Shown piece by piece: positions 14,996 to 24,420 of a DNA stretch of 64,000 nucleotides. Numbering within the stretch: the stretch's first letter is position 1; each line of letters starts with the position of its first letter. Position numbers and translations under genes: made by a program. The DNA comes from Nitrospira tepida (GTDB lineage: Bacteria > Nitrospirota > Nitrospiria > Nitrospirales > Nitrospiraceae), in the NCBI RefSeq assembly GCF_947241125.1, contig NZ_OX365700.1, positions 744,001 through 808,000 of the forward strand. Reading direction: 5' to 3'. The notes under the pieces were generated by a model, which was not told where the DNA came from, searched no databases, and saw only the letters and a program-made list of their open reading frames with translations.

Positions 14996-16231
14996 ATGAC
15001 CGATTTGGACGTTCGAACAAAGGAACATGATGAAGGTGGAAAAAAGCTGAGAGAAGGCCAGCCCCGCTCCGTTTCGCGGCGCGAGTTCCTTGTCCAGGGC
15101 AGTTCGACGTTGGCGCTCCTGGCTGTGATGAACTCGCCGCTGTTGGCCCGGTTCGCCCAGGCTGAGGAAGGGACGCAGCTCATCCCGTTTCTTGACCGGC
15201 CGCCCGCCCCGCCGGAACAGGCCATCAAGGCCTATGGCGAACTGAACAAACATGACTGGCAACGGTCGACTTCCTGGATCACCCCTGCCAAGGATTTCTT
15301 TACGGTGTCGCACTATAACCGGCCTCAGATTCGGGAAGAAGACTGGCGGCTGACGATCGGTGGCCTGGTGGAGCGACCCGTGACCTTCTCGCTGGATCAA
15401 TTGAGGGCGTTGCCGAGGCAGGAGGTTGTCTTCACCCTCGAATGCGCCGGCAACCACGGGTTCGATTGGTTCACCGGCGGCATCGGGACCGCAAAATGGA
15501 CGGGCACCCCGTTGGCTCCAATCTTGAAACAGGCAGGGATCAAGCACCGTGCGGTGGACGTGGTCTTCTTTGGAGCCGACGAGGGAGAGGAGGAGGTCCG
15601 CGAGATCAAGATGAGGCAGTGCTTCAGCCGCAGCCTCTCCGTGCCGGAAGCGCTGGACCCCTCCGTGCTCCTCTGTTACGAGATGAATGGAGAGCCGTTG
15701 CCTCATCTGAACGGGTACCCGGCGAGATTGATCGTCCCCGGCTGGTACGGAGTGGCCAACGTAAAATGGCTGACTCGCATCGAGGTTATCGACCGGCGAT
15801 GGGCCGGGCGGTTCATGAGTAAGGACTATGTCACGATTCGCGAGGAGAAGGGCTCGAACGGCGAGACGGTCTGGACTCAAAAGACCGTTGGGCGGTCCCT
15901 GATCAAGTCGGCGCCGGCCCGGGTGATCGTGCGCAACGGCAAATACCGGATCGAGGGTGTTGCCTGGGGGGCGCCGGTTCAACGGGTGGAGGTCCAGATC
16001 GACGACGGGCCTTGGCTGCCGGCCACGATCGATCGGGGACAGGATCACGACTACGCCTGGAAGTTCTGGCATCTGGATTGGGAGGCGAGATCCGGAGAAC
16101 ATCGGGTCACGTCCCGCGCCGTCGATCGAGAAGGAAACGTTCAGCCCGCGTTGACCGATCCCGTGATCGCGAACAAGCGAACCTACTGGGAGAGCAACGG
16201 CCAGATCACGAGAAGGGTGCGCATCGCGTGA
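14996..16231 (+). CDS. Sulfite oxidase family molybdoenzyme, Tat-exported
   Basis: 411 residues. The Tat signal is SRREFLVQGSSTLALLAVM. The oxidoreductase molybdopterin domain has the molybdenum-ligating Cys in FTLECAGNHGFDW and the ends HLNGYPARLIVPGWYGVANVKWL typical of the sulfite oxidase fold; the C-terminal Mo-co dimerisation domain follows (VRNGKYRIEGVAWGAPVQ to DREGNVQPA). These enzymes oxidise sulfite to sulfate in the periplasm, or reduce related S/N-oxides. No haem domain is fused and no cytochrome subunit is adjacent. AAGGAGG lies upstream of the ATG. It fits with mddA and OsmC in the same run. Confidence 0.88.
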   Translation: MTDLDVRTKEHDEGGKKLREGQPRSVSRREFLVQGSSTLALLAVMNSPLLARFAQAEEGTQLIPFLDRPPAPPEQAIKAYGELNKHDWQRSTSWITPAKDFFTVSHYNRPQIREEDWRLTIGGLVERPVTFSLDQLRALPRQEVVFTLECAGNHGFDWFTGGIGTAKWTGTPLAPILKQAGIKHRAVDVVFFGADEGEEEVREIKMRQCFSRSLSVPEALDPSVLLCYEMNGEPLPHLNGYPARLIVPGWYGVANVKWLTRIEVIDRRWAGRFMSKDYVTIREEKGSNGETVWTQKTVGRSLIKSAPARVIVRNGKYRIEGVAWGAPVQRVEVQIDDGPWLPATIDRGQDHDYAWKFWHLDWEARSGEHRVTSRAVDREGNVQPALTDPVIANKRTYWESNGQITRRVRIA

Positions 16232-16289
16232 GGCGCGATGTCGCTCAGGCAGGTCCGTGGGGTGACCGGTGACAGAGAGGATGGCGACG

Positions 16290-17315
16290 ATGATGCAGGA
16301 TAGTCGATCGCGGCATCACATCCGGCCCCGTATGGCGGAGCGGGTTGAGGTACAGGTGTTGGTCGATAACGTCACCGACCAACTGTCAACCAACCCGCAG
16401 CAGGTCCATTCTGAGCTGAGTTGCCTGTTGCACGCCGGGATGGTCGAGTGGTCCGGCGAAGCCATTTGCTGCGCCCACTTCGGACTTTCCCTGGTGGTGA
16501 CGGCCTACGCAGAAGGCCGAGCTTACCGAGTTCTGTTCGACGCTGGGCCGGAAGGGTATGCAGTGGAACGGAACGGCCGGCGGCTCGGCATCCAGTTCGG
16601 TTCTATTGGGGCCGCGGTCTTGTCCCATGGGCATTGGGATCACGGGGGAGGATTGCCTCGAGCGGCGGAACTCATTCGGGAATCCGGAGGGCGGCGGGTT
16701 CCGTTGTACCTGCATCCTGGGGTGTTCCGCCGCCGTGCTCTGCGGCTGCCGAATGGGGGAATCGTTCCATTCAAACCCATCCCGTCCTGCGACGAACTCA
16801 GTGCAAGGGGGACAGACGTACAATATTCTTCCGAGCCTCGCCTGTTGCCGGATGGGCTGTTTTGCCTGAGTGGAGAGATCCCGAGGGTCACGGCATATGA
16901 GCGGGGATTTCCCAGCCATCTTCGACAGCGGGAAGACGGGGCGGGGTGGGATCCCGATCCGCTCATCCTGGATGAACAGTTCCTCGCGGTCTGCGTCGAG
17001 GGCAAGGGGGTGGTGGTCTTCACCGCCTGCTCCCATGCCGGGGTGGTCAACGTGCTCACCCGGGCGCACACCCTGTTCCCCGATATGCCCCTATATGCGG
17101 TGATGGGCGGGCTGCATCTGTCCGGTCCTGGTCCGGAGCAGATCATTCCAGAGACGGTGCGCGACCTGAGCCGGTTCGGGCTCACCATGATCATTCCGGC
17201 CCACTGCACCGGGTGGCGGGCGGTCGCGGCCCTCGTCAACGCATTCGGTGAAGGGGTGGTGGTGCCGTCTGCGGTCGGGAAGCGCTATCACTTTTCACGA
17301 TCCGACCGATGCTGA
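16290..17315 (+). CDS. Metallo-beta-lactamase-fold hydrolase, COG1237 type
   Basis: 341 residues. The metal motif SHGHWDHGGG (HxHxDH) near residue 115 and later CSHAGVVN, GGLHLSG and PAHCTGW place it in the COG1237 branch, which includes the archaeal dihydropterin RFA-P synthase-like proteins and many uncharacterised bacterial members. The start at 16290 (MMQDSR) has GAGAGG nine bases upstream; GTG 16269 and ATG 16281 are alternatives. It is the last gene of the plus-strand run from 12805 and converges on the large phosphotransferase gene (23 bases between stops). The substrate is unknown; an organic thioester or pterin-like molecule is possible. Confidence 0.8.
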   Translation: MMQDSRSRHHIRPRMAERVEVQVLVDNVTDQLSTNPQQVHSELSCLLHAGMVEWSGEAICCAHFGLSLVVTAYAEGRAYRVLFDAGPEGYAVERNGRRLGIQFGSIGAAVLSHGHWDHGGGLPRAAELIRESGGRRVPLYLHPGVFRRRALRLPNGGIVPFKPIPSCDELSARGTDVQYSSEPRLLPDGLFCLSGEIPRVTAYERGFPSHLRQREDGAGWDPDPLILDEQFLAVCVEGKGVVVFTACSHAGVVNVLTRAHTLFPDMPLYAVMGGLHLSGPGPEQIIPETVRDLSRFGLTMIIPAHCTGWRAVAALVNAFGEGVVVPSAVGKRYHFSRSDRC

Positions 17316-17338
17316 CGGAGCACTTGGCGACGGTCCGG

Positions 17339-20008
17339 TCATCCCCTTCGTCTGACCTCGCCGCGCTCGGCGTCGAGGTCCAGGCGGTCTCCCGTTTGGA
17401 TGATCTGCAAGGCGTTGCACACGTTGGCAACGGTGGGAAGGCCGTACTCGCGGGCGATGATCGCCCCGTGAGAGAGGGTCCCGCCCATTTCGGCGATCAG
17501 GCCGCCGGCCAGGGCAAACAGCGGGGCGAGTCCCGGATCGATGACCGGCACGATCAGGATGTCGCCTCGTTCCACTGCCTGCAGATCCTCGGGCGATCGA
17601 ATGAGCCGCGCTGGGCCCCGTATCCGACCGGTGGAAATGGGAATGCCTCGCAGGATCGCCGGTGAGAGGCCGGTCGGCTCTCCCTCTGTCTGCTCCTTGC
17701 TGTGCGGTTCGACCAGGTCCGGGACTGAGGCGCGCAGGTGAGTCTCTCGCTCCTCCCGGCGCAATTTCACCAGCGGCCGCCAATCCCGCAGAGGGTCTGT
17801 CCCTAACTGGCGGATCTCGCGGGCTGTGAGAAAAAACACCTCCTCCCGTCGCTCAAGCTTCTCCATCGCCACAAGCCGGTCGCCGAGAGCCAGCACCAGG
17901 TCCCGGACCATCACAGAAAAGTACATGACGAAATGCCGGTTGGCTTCCCTGAGCGAGAGGCAGTGGGTGAGGCGCCGGTATGCCCAGGTAGCAAGGAGCC
18001 GGTGAGCCCATCTCCACCCAAGGCGCCGGCGGATTTCCAGCAGCGCTTCGCTGCGCGCCTGCTCCTGGCGAGCCATGAGGTCCGGTGGCTCCTGATCGAC
18101 CGAGCCGTGGAGGTGGTTCCGGATAACGGTCAAGAGATAGTCCGGGCGATCCGCATGTCGCGGAGTCGAAAAGTCGCTTTCGCCGATCCCACGATGGCCG
18201 TACTCCTGAAGAAAGGCTTCGAATTCGCGTAGGAAGGTTGTGCCGGCCAGCCTGGTCCGGAAGTCGCTCCAGTCGGTCCGTTCGGGGTGAAAGTACAAGC
18301 GGGCCGAGGGTTCGCGCGCCGCGATCAAGGCCAGACGTTTCACCTCCGCGATTTGCCTCGCGCTGATGATCGTACCCTGTCCCTGTAAGGCGCGGTTCAG
18401 CAGCGAGCGCCAGTCGTGACCGATCGCGCCGGGCAGCAACGTGCCCAAGATTCGAAGGCCCTGCCCCACGCCGGCGACGATGGCGAAGGTCAGATCGCGG
18501 TTCTTCAAGATGTCGCCGAGCGACTGCAATCGCTGCAACAGGGCTTCTGTCGGAAACATGGAATAGTCTCGGGCCTCCCGCGCCCTTGTGGCCGCGAGCT
18601 GCCTAATTTCAGCAAACCAGGTAGGGGCCGTGCGGATGGTCCGGCGGATCGCAGTTTCGACCATGAAGCCGGCCCGGATCACTTTCCAGAGCGGGAGGCG
18701 GGGAGGCAGCTGTTCCGATACAGCCCCTTGCCCTCCCATTTGTTCGGTGACGTCTCGCGGATCTCCTCCCAATTGCGCCATCAAGGATTGAAAGAGGGTG
18801 ACGTTGATGAACGGTCGGCCTTGGATGACGCGCACCGGTGTCAGCTCGGGCGGGATGACGCATCCCAGGGCCCTGTAGTGCGTCAGGATGTTGTCCTCCA
18901 TGTATTCTTCCAGAAACGACGCGCTCAGGAGGCTCGGAACCTCCGGCAGTGTTTCCTTAAAGTTCGCACGCGACCACACGCTCGTCAGATTGTTCAACAC
19001 AGGCTGGGTAGGCTTGCTGGAACCTTCCGTTTGCTTCTCTACCGGAGCAGGATCGCTTCCCATTGCGGTGATCGGCCTGGCCTGGAGCAACCAGAGGCCC
19101 TGACTGTCGAAGGTCCATTCGAGATCGACCGGATAGCCCATCGCGCGTTCAACCGATCTCCCGGTTGCGGCCAATTCGAGCAATTCCTGCTCGGTAAGGG
19201 TCGAGGTGGTGGCCGCGCTGTTCTCGATCGACTCCTCGATCACGCCCTGTTCTCCCAGCCGCAACGCCCGGGTCTTGGCTTGGATCCGGTGCTCCGCAAC
19301 CGACCACTGTCCGCCCTGCTCGGCAACGAGGTACTCATCCGGTGCGATCGTCCCCGCCACCAGCGGAGCGCCGAGTCCGGGGACGGCGTTGATCAGCACG
19401 AGGTTGTTTCGTGGATCGACCGGGGACCGTGAAAAGAGGACGCCCGCCGCCCTTGCCGCGATCATCGGTTGGAGGAGCACCGCCATCTTGGGGACTTGGC
19501 TCATACGCCCTGACCGGATGAGATAGTCAACCGCCCGTTCGCTCCACAGCCCGGCCCATTGCTGGAGGATCGCCTCACGCAGGTTTGCGGATGAAAAACC
19601 GAGCGCCGTCTCGTACAACCCCGCCATGCTGCGCCGCGCGCGATCTTCCGCGGTGCCGGACGAGCGGACCGCCCACCAATTTATCCGCCCCCAGGGTACA
19701 CGCTGCAATTCTTCGTTGAGCAGGGAAGCCACGAGGTCTGGGAGATCATTGCGTAGGATGATCCTGCGGCATTCGGCCAGGAGGCTCGATCGTTCATGGC
19801 CCTTCGCGCGGGAAGCTCCCTGCCAACTCGCTTCAGCGTCGAGTCCGGCCTCACGGCAATGTTCGTCGTACGCGGCGGTCGTGAGACAAATGCCGGGCGG
19901 CACCGGGAAGCCGTGCCGGATCAACTGCCCGAGGCCGACCGCTTTGCCTCCGACCAGCGGAAAGTCCAGCGAGGCAGCAAGCGGGAGCACGAAGGGACGA
20001 TCGCCCAT
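17339..20008 (-). CDS. PEP synthase-like phosphotransferase with rifampin phosphotransferase layout
   Basis: 889 residues. The N-terminal pyruvate-phosphate-dikinase ATP-binding domain (about 1-320) has VGGKAVGLGQLIRHGFPVP and WAVRSSGTAEDRARRSMAGL, ending LEWTFDSQGLWLLQARPIT. A middle helical domain of about 450 residues follows. The C-terminal phosphohistidine domain has GGTLSHGAIIAREYGLP with the swivelling His near residue 847 and stops soon after. True PEP synthases carry a C-terminal PEP-binding barrel; its absence gives the ATP-grasp, substrate, His order of rifampin phosphotransferase. The reaction would be ATP-driven phosphoryl transfer to an unknown acceptor. It follows the glycerate kinase gene by four bases, which leaves a carbohydrate or phosphoglycerate link open. 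Confidence 0.82.
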   Translation of the reverse strand: MGDRPFVLPLAASLDFPLVGGKAVGLGQLIRHGFPVPPGICLTTAAYDEHCREAGLDAEASWQGASRAKGHERSSLLAECRRIILRNDLPDLVASLLNEELQRVPWGRINWWAVRSSGTAEDRARRSMAGLYETALGFSSANLREAILQQWAGLWSERAVDYLIRSGRMSQVPKMAVLLQPMIAARAAGVLFSRSPVDPRNNLVLINAVPGLGAPLVAGTIAPDEYLVAEQGGQWSVAEHRIQAKTRALRLGEQGVIEESIENSAATTSTLTEQELLELAATGRSVERAMGYPVDLEWTFDSQGLWLLQARPITAMGSDPAPVEKQTEGSSKPTQPVLNNLTSVWSRANFKETLPEVPSLLSASFLEEYMEDNILTHYRALGCVIPPELTPVRVIQGRPFINVTLFQSLMAQLGGDPRDVTEQMGGQGAVSEQLPPRLPLWKVIRAGFMVETAIRRTIRTAPTWFAEIRQLAATRAREARDYSMFPTEALLQRLQSLGDILKNRDLTFAIVAGVGQGLRILGTLLPGAIGHDWRSLLNRALQGQGTIISARQIAEVKRLALIAAREPSARLYFHPERTDWSDFRTRLAGTTFLREFEAFLQEYGHRGIGESDFSTPRHADRPDYLLTVIRNHLHGSVDQEPPDLMARQEQARSEALLEIRRRLGWRWAHRLLATWAYRRLTHCLSLREANRHFVMYFSVMVRDLVLALGDRLVAMEKLERREEVFFLTAREIRQLGTDPLRDWRPLVKLRREERETHLRASVPDLVEPHSKEQTEGEPTGLSPAILRGIPISTGRIRGPARLIRSPEDLQAVERGDILIVPVIDPGLAPLFALAGGLIAEMGGTLSHGAIIAREYGLPTVANVCNALQIIQTGDRLDLDAERGEVRRRG

Positions 20009-20012
20009 GGGA

Positions 20013-21350
20013 TTAGAGTACGAGCAGCAGGTAGAGGTCGTTGACGTTGGTTCCGGTTGGACCCGTGATGATGAGCTGCTTCAAGGATTTCAGGAGGGGA
20101 TAGGCATTGTTACCCGATAGCGCCCGGGAGACGTTGAGCCCGCGTTTCGAGGCCCGCGTGACCGTCTCCCCGTCGACGACGGCGCCGGCCGCATCGGTCG
20201 GGCCGTCGGTGCCGTCTGTGCCGAACCCGACCACATAGACGTTCGGGAGTCCCCGGATCTCTTTCGCCGCCGCTAAGGCAAATTCCTGGGCGCGGCCGCC
20301 CGTTCCTTTTCCCCGGACCGTGACCGTCAACTCGCCGCCCGCGATCAGGCAGCAGGGCCGCTTCGCCGGCCGTCCCCGCAAGACCACCTGCCTGGCCAGC
20401 GATCCGAACCAGCGGGCCGCTGTGCTGGCCTCGCCGACCAGTTCCGTTGTCAGCACGAGCGGTGTGACACCTTCGGCCGAGCAGACTTTGGCGGCGGTGT
20501 CGACGGCCGCGCGATTGTTGCCGATGAGATGGTGCGTGACGCGGCGGAAGATTGCCGAACCAGGCTTGGGAGTTTCCTTTACGGAACCTCGGCGACCTTT
20601 CAACAGGTGGCGGCGCACCGAGGCCGGGACCTTGTTCCACACGCCATAGGCCTGAAGAATCCGGATGGCGTCTCGATAGGTGGCGGCGTCCGGCGCGGTG
20701 GGGCCGGACCCGATCGTACCCAGGTCGTCTCCTATCACGTCGGACAGAATGAGGCTGACCACACGAGCCTTGGTCGAGGCCGCAAGCTGGCCGCCCTTGA
20801 GTCTGGACAGATGCTTCCGGACCGTGTTCATTTCATGAATCGTCGCGCCGCTTCGCAGTAGAAGACTGGTCGTCTTCTGCTTGTCCTTAAGGCTGAGGCC
20901 TACCGCGGGGGCCGGGAGCAGCGCCGACGCCCCTCCGGAGAGGAGGACCAGGAGCAGATCGTCGCTGGTGAGGCTCTGGACCAGGTGAAGGAGCCTGTTC
21001 GCCCCTTCCTCTCCCGTCTGATCCGGCACCGGGTGTCCCGCCTCCATGACCCGTGTCTTGCGGGTGGGGCCACCGTGCCCGTACTTCGTGATGATTAAGC
21101 CTGTCTCGAGGTATCGGCCGAGAATATCCTCCATTGCCCGAGCCATCGGTAGGGCGGCCTTGCCGGCTCCGATGACGATGACGCGCCGATAGCGGCGGAG
21201 ATCCAATCGATCTGAGCCGATGGAAAGGATGGAGCCGCGCCGTTGCGCGTGACGCTCGATTGCCTCGCGCGGATCAACCGCCTGGAGGACGGAAGTGAAC
21301 AGGCGGGTCAAGAGACGGCGAGCGCGAGTCTGCCTGACTCCGACCTGCAT
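20013..21350 (-). CDS. Glycerate 2-kinase (MOFRL family)
   Basis: 445 residues. It matches the two-domain GckA/TtuD kinase: VIGAGKAALPMARAME and SGGASALLPAP in the N-terminal half, NTVRKHLSRLKGGQLA and LSDVIGDDLGTIGSGPTAPD in the middle, and the C-terminal MOFRL domain with GGELTVTVRGKGTGGRAQE and GFGTDGTDGPTDAAGA. It phosphorylates D-glycerate to 2-phosphoglycerate, feeding lower glycolysis. The ATG at 21350 is chosen because it forms a TGATG overlap with the transglycosylase stop; the TTG at 21386 lies inside that gene. Translation is probably coupled. Confidence 0.9.
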   Translation of the reverse strand: MQVGVRQTRARRLLTRLFTSVLQAVDPREAIERHAQRRGSILSIGSDRLDLRRYRRVIVIGAGKAALPMARAMEDILGRYLETGLIITKYGHGGPTRKTRVMEAGHPVPDQTGEEGANRLLHLVQSLTSDDLLLVLLSGGASALLPAPAVGLSLKDKQKTTSLLLRSGATIHEMNTVRKHLSRLKGGQLAASTKARVVSLILSDVIGDDLGTIGSGPTAPDAATYRDAIRILQAYGVWNKVPASVRRHLLKGRRGSVKETPKPGSAIFRRVTHHLIGNNRAAVDTAAKVCSAEGVTPLVLTTELVGEASTAARWFGSLARQVVLRGRPAKRPCCLIAGGELTVTVRGKGTGGRAQEFALAAAKEIRGLPNVYVVGFGTDGTDGPTDAAGAVVDGETVTRASKRGLNVSRALSGNNAYPLLKSLKQLIITGPTGTNVNDLYLLLVL

Positions 21351-22441
21351 CAACGCACGGGAGCAGCCGTCTCTTGCTTGAAGCAACGCTGCGGGCAGGT
21401 TTGGCGCGGAACCTTGACGGTGTAGACGCCCCGGGGCAGGTATTCCTTTTTGAACTCCGGATTGAGCATCTTCAGTTCAAGGTAATAGGTGCCGTACTCC
21501 TCGGCAATCGAGACCAGCGAGCGCTGAGCCTCCTTGATCGTCACGGTCACCGATTCGGTCTCCAACGGAGCGTAGAGATCTTTCTTCGACAGGCCGAGGT
21601 ACCGTTCCGGCTGGGAGTAGATTTCCTTTGCCGCGATGATCCGGGGCACATAGCGCATGGTTTCACGCGGGCCGTGCAATTTCCAGTAATCGGCGACCTT
21701 CTGCTCCTTCATCAGCTTTCTGATACGGTCCTCGCCGGCGTTGTACGAGGCCATGGCGAGAAACCAATCCCCCTGTTGGAAGTCCCGCAGGTGCCGCAAG
21801 TACTTCACCGCGGCGTCGGTGGACATTTCCAGATTCCGCCGCTCGTCCAGCACGCGGTCGTTATGCAACTTGTAGCGCCGGCCGGTCGAGTTGATGAACT
21901 GCCAGGGGCCCGAGGCCTTGGCTTTCGAGTAGGCGGCGGCGATGCATTTGCTTTCGACCAGAAGCATGTACTTGAGATCGTCCGGCAGTCCCGCGTCGGT
22001 CAGTTGCTTCTCGACGGGAGGGAAGCAACGGCCGGTCCGCTTGGCCATGATGATGCTTTCGCCTTGATCCTCCAGAAACGTGTAGAACTCATACTCGATC
22101 CGTTCCCGGACTTGCCAATTATCGAGCGGGACCGGCTGCCCGGCAAAGGTGAGCTTGTCCGGGAGCTTAAAGCTGCTGAGGTAGAACCGTTCCCCTTCAC
22201 GCTTGATCTCCGGAAGCACAACCAACCGATCCTCGACCTCGGTGTTCGCTTCTTCGATTTCCGAAGCTGTGGGGTCTCCGGTTCCGTTGGGGGGCTGGGG
22301 CGATTCCAAGGACTTGTCCGGGACCACGGCCGGTTTGGGGTGGGGCGGGAGTTGCGCCGGTTGCGCCCGGAGGTCGACCCAAGGGACAAGGAAAAACCAG
22401 GTGAATCCGATCAGAACTGCGGCGGCAAACCCTCGCATCAT
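21350..22441 (-). CDS. Lytic transglycosylase, MltD-like
   Basis: 363 residues with a signal peptide (FAAAVLIGFTWFFLVPW). The SLT domain has the catalytic Glu in LLVESKC, followed by AYSKAKASGPWQFINSTGR and MASYNAGEDRI, and the family end RYVPRIIAAKEI. A C-terminal segment (TIKEAQRSLVSIAEEYGTYY to YLPRGVYTVKVPRQ) looks like a degenerate LysM or peptidoglycan-binding module. It cleaves peptidoglycan strands to 1,6-anhydro-muropeptides in the periplasm. It heads the minus-strand operon with the glycerate kinase and phosphotransferase genes, an odd functional mix. Confidence 0.88.
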   Translation of the reverse strand: MMRGFAAAVLIGFTWFFLVPWVDLRAQPAQLPPHPKPAVVPDKSLESPQPPNGTGDPTASEIEEANTEVEDRLVVLPEIKREGERFYLSSFKLPDKLTFAGQPVPLDNWQVRERIEYEFYTFLEDQGESIIMAKRTGRCFPPVEKQLTDAGLPDDLKYMLLVESKCIAAAYSKAKASGPWQFINSTGRRYKLHNDRVLDERRNLEMSTDAAVKYLRHLRDFQQGDWFLAMASYNAGEDRIRKLMKEQKVADYWKLHGPRETMRYVPRIIAAKEIYSQPERYLGLSKKDLYAPLETESVTVTIKEAQRSLVSIAEEYGTYYLELKMLNPEFKKEYLPRGVYTVKVPRQTCPQRCFKQETAAPVR

Positions 22442-22557
22442 GCGTCAACCCCTTCCATCATTGGCGGCTCATGTCGGGATGTCAGGCCCGATGCTAGCAG
22501 CAAGTCAGGAGCGCAGCAAGCGGGATTGCGGTTTGGGTTCGTGGTAGACTGCGCCCC

Positions 22558-23238
22558 ATGCGGGCCTTGGCCATTCTGAACCGGGAAATCGTGGCCTGCA
22601 CGAGCTGCCCCCGGCTTGTGGACTATCGGACCCGCGTGGCGGCGGACAAGCGCCGACAGTACCGCGAATGGACTTATTGGGGGAAACCGGTGCCCGGTTT
22701 TGGAGATCCCGCGGCCCGCCTGTACGTGCTGGGCCTCGCGCCGGCTGCCCACGGAGGGAACCGGACCGGACGGGTGTTCACCGGAGATCGGAGCGGCGAC
22801 TGGCTGTACGAAGCCCTGCATCGATTCGGGTTTGCCAACCAGGCCGCGTCCCTGCATCGGGACGATGGGCTCAAGCTCTCGGACTGCTATATCGGGGCGA
22901 CTGTCCGCTGCGCGCCGCCCGGCAACAAGCCGAAGCCGAACGAGTTCTTAGCCTGCCGGCGGTTTCTGCTCCAGGAGATTCAATCGCTCAGGAGGGTCTG
23001 CGTGGTGGTGACGTTGGGCAAAATTGCGTTCGACCACTACCTGAAAGCGAGGACGGAACTCGGATGGGAGGTTCCGAAACCGGTTCCTCGCTTTGCGCAT
23101 AAGACGGTCTGCCGGCTACCGGCCGGCGTAACGCTCATCGGCTCCTATCACCCCAGCCAGCAGAACACCTTCACCGGCAAGCTCACGAGACCGATGTTCC
23201 ACTCGGTGTTTGAAGAGGCGCGGCGGATTCTCTCTTAA
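22558..23238 (+). CDS. Uracil-DNA glycosylase, family 5 (UdgB type, Fe-S)
   Basis: 226 residues. Cysteines C14 and C17 (ACTSCPRL) and two more at VRCAPPGNKPKPNEFLAC ligate a 4Fe-4S cluster in families 4 and 5. The motif GLAPAAHGGNRTGRVFTGDRSGD has Ala rather than a polar residue at the general-base position, the family 5 mark, and HPSQQNTFTG is the second active-site motif. These enzymes remove uracil and other deaminated bases from DNA and are best known from thermophiles and actinobacteria. The gene is divergent from the transglycosylase operon and convergent with the transaldolase gene. Confidence 0.88.
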   Translation: MRALAILNREIVACTSCPRLVDYRTRVAADKRRQYREWTYWGKPVPGFGDPAARLYVLGLAPAAHGGNRTGRVFTGDRSGDWLYEALHRFGFANQAASLHRDDGLKLSDCYIGATVRCAPPGNKPKPNEFLACRRFLLQEIQSLRRVCVVVTLGKIAFDHYLKARTELGWEVPKPVPRFAHKTVCRLPAGVTLIGSYHPSQQNTFTGKLTRPMFHSVFEEARRILS

Positions 23239-23257
23239 TCGAAAGAAGGGCCCCGGG

Positions 23258-23905
23258 CTATTTCTGCCCGCGGGATTCCCAGTCGGCCAAAAATTTCTTG
23301 AGGCCGACGTCGGTGAGCGGATGCTTGACCAATTGCTGGAATACCGCATACGGCATCGTGCAGATATGGCCGCCGGCCAGCGCCGCCTCGACGACATGCT
23401 GGGGATGCCGCACACTGGCCACGAGCACGTAAGTGGCGTAGGAATAATTCTTGTAGATGGCGATGATCTGGCGGATCAACGCCATGCCGTCCGAGCTGAC
23501 GTCATCCAGCCGCCCGATAAAAGGGGAGACGCACCAGGCGCCCGCCTTGGCGGCCAGCAGCGCCTGGGTCGGCGAGAAGCACAATGTGACGTTGACTTTG
23601 ATGCCTTCGCTAGACAGCCGTTTCGTGGCTTTGAGGCCTTCCGGAATCAAAGGCACCTTGACGACGATGTTCTTGTGGATTTTGGCGAGGTCGCGCCCCT
23701 CTTTCACCATCGCGTCGGCTTCAACGGCCACGACTTCCGCGCTGACCGGACCATCGACGATGCGGCAAATTTCCTCGAGCACGTCACGGAAGCTGCGCCC
23801 TTCCTTGGCCACCAGCGACGGATTCGTCGTCACGCCGTCGAGAAGACCCAAGCTGGCGGCCTCCTGAATTTCCTTTACATTGGCTGTGTCGAGAAAGAGT
23901 TTCAT
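23258..23905 (-). CDS. Transaldolase / fructose-6-phosphate aldolase family
   Basis: 215 residues, the size of the short transaldolase subfamily. The start [13 protein letters not shown] is typical; [11 protein letters not shown], the Schiff-base Lys in [33 protein letters not shown] and SPFIGRLDD follow. It transfers dihydroxyacetone units between sugar phosphates in the nonoxidative pentose phosphate pathway. AAAGGAT precedes the ATG at 23905; the frame to 24043 is not needed. Whether it acts as transaldolase or as fructose-6-phosphate aldolase cannot be told from motifs alone. Confidence 0.9.
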   Translation of the reverse strand: MKLFLDTANVKEIQEAASLGLLDGVTTNPSLVAKEGRSFRDVLEEICRIVDGPVSAEVVAVEADAMVKEGRDLAKIHKNIVVKVPLIPEGLKATKRLSSEGIKVNVTLCFSPTQALLAAKAGAWCVSPFIGRLDDVSSDGMALIRQIIAIYKNYSYATYVLVASVRHPQHVVEAALAGGHICTMPYAVFQQLVKHPLTDVGLKKFLADWESRGQK

Positions 23906-24114
23906 GGCATGATCCTTTCGTCGAATGGACTGATCGTCGGCGTCACTCAGCCATTCTAAAAAGAACCGAATCTGAATGCAAACGGTGCAGAAAACCGATG
24001 CGTCGTTTGCAGAATGTTCACGCGGCCGGTACAATTTTTTCATTGGCCGCGCGTTCGTCCGCAGCGTTGTTGGCTACGAATGCGCTGAGAGTCATGACAC
24101 GGGAGGACTCAGGC

Positions 24115-24420
24115 ATGAGAGGAAGAAGCTGGCTGCTCGCTCTGGTGTTGCTCGTCGGCTGCAGCAGCAACCCCTATCTGGAGCAGTCGCTCAAACCGGC
24201 CGAACTGGAAGGAAAGGACAAGGCCTGGTTCGAGCAAAACTGGGGAACGCCCAATGCCAAGGCGCCACGATTTTTTGGGGGAGAGACCTGGACCTATTAC
24301 CGGATCGCTGGAGGGAGAACGAGCCTGCCGTTGTTCAACTTCAAACCCAATGAGTGCGCCATCACGTTGAAGTTCGACAAGGAAGACAAGCTGACCGATT
24401 ACAGCTACTCCGGCTGCTAG
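24115..24420 (+). CDS. Small lipoprotein
   Basis: 101 residues. The signal peptide ends in the lipobox LLVGC (Cys near residue 16), so it should be lipid-anchored. The mature part (EGKDKAWFEQNWGTPNAKA, GGETWTYYRIAGG, CAITLKFDKEDKLTDYSYSGC) has the strand pattern of small outer-membrane-associated BamE/SmpA-like folds, where a GTP or GxP turn precedes a W-x-Y strand; that is a tentative suggestion. GGGAGG precedes the ATG. The stop overlaps the next gene, which is on the other strand, by four bases. Confidence 0.7.
   Translation: MRGRSWLLALVLLVGCSSNPYLEQSLKPAELEGKDKAWFEQNWGTPNAKAPRFFGGETWTYYRIAGGRTSLPLFNFKPNECAITLKFDKEDKLTDYSYSGC

Noticed and set aside
18416-19432. Open frame of 338 aa on the plus strand
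   Set aside because: It lies opposite the PEP-synthase-like gene and has low-complexity composition with no domain.
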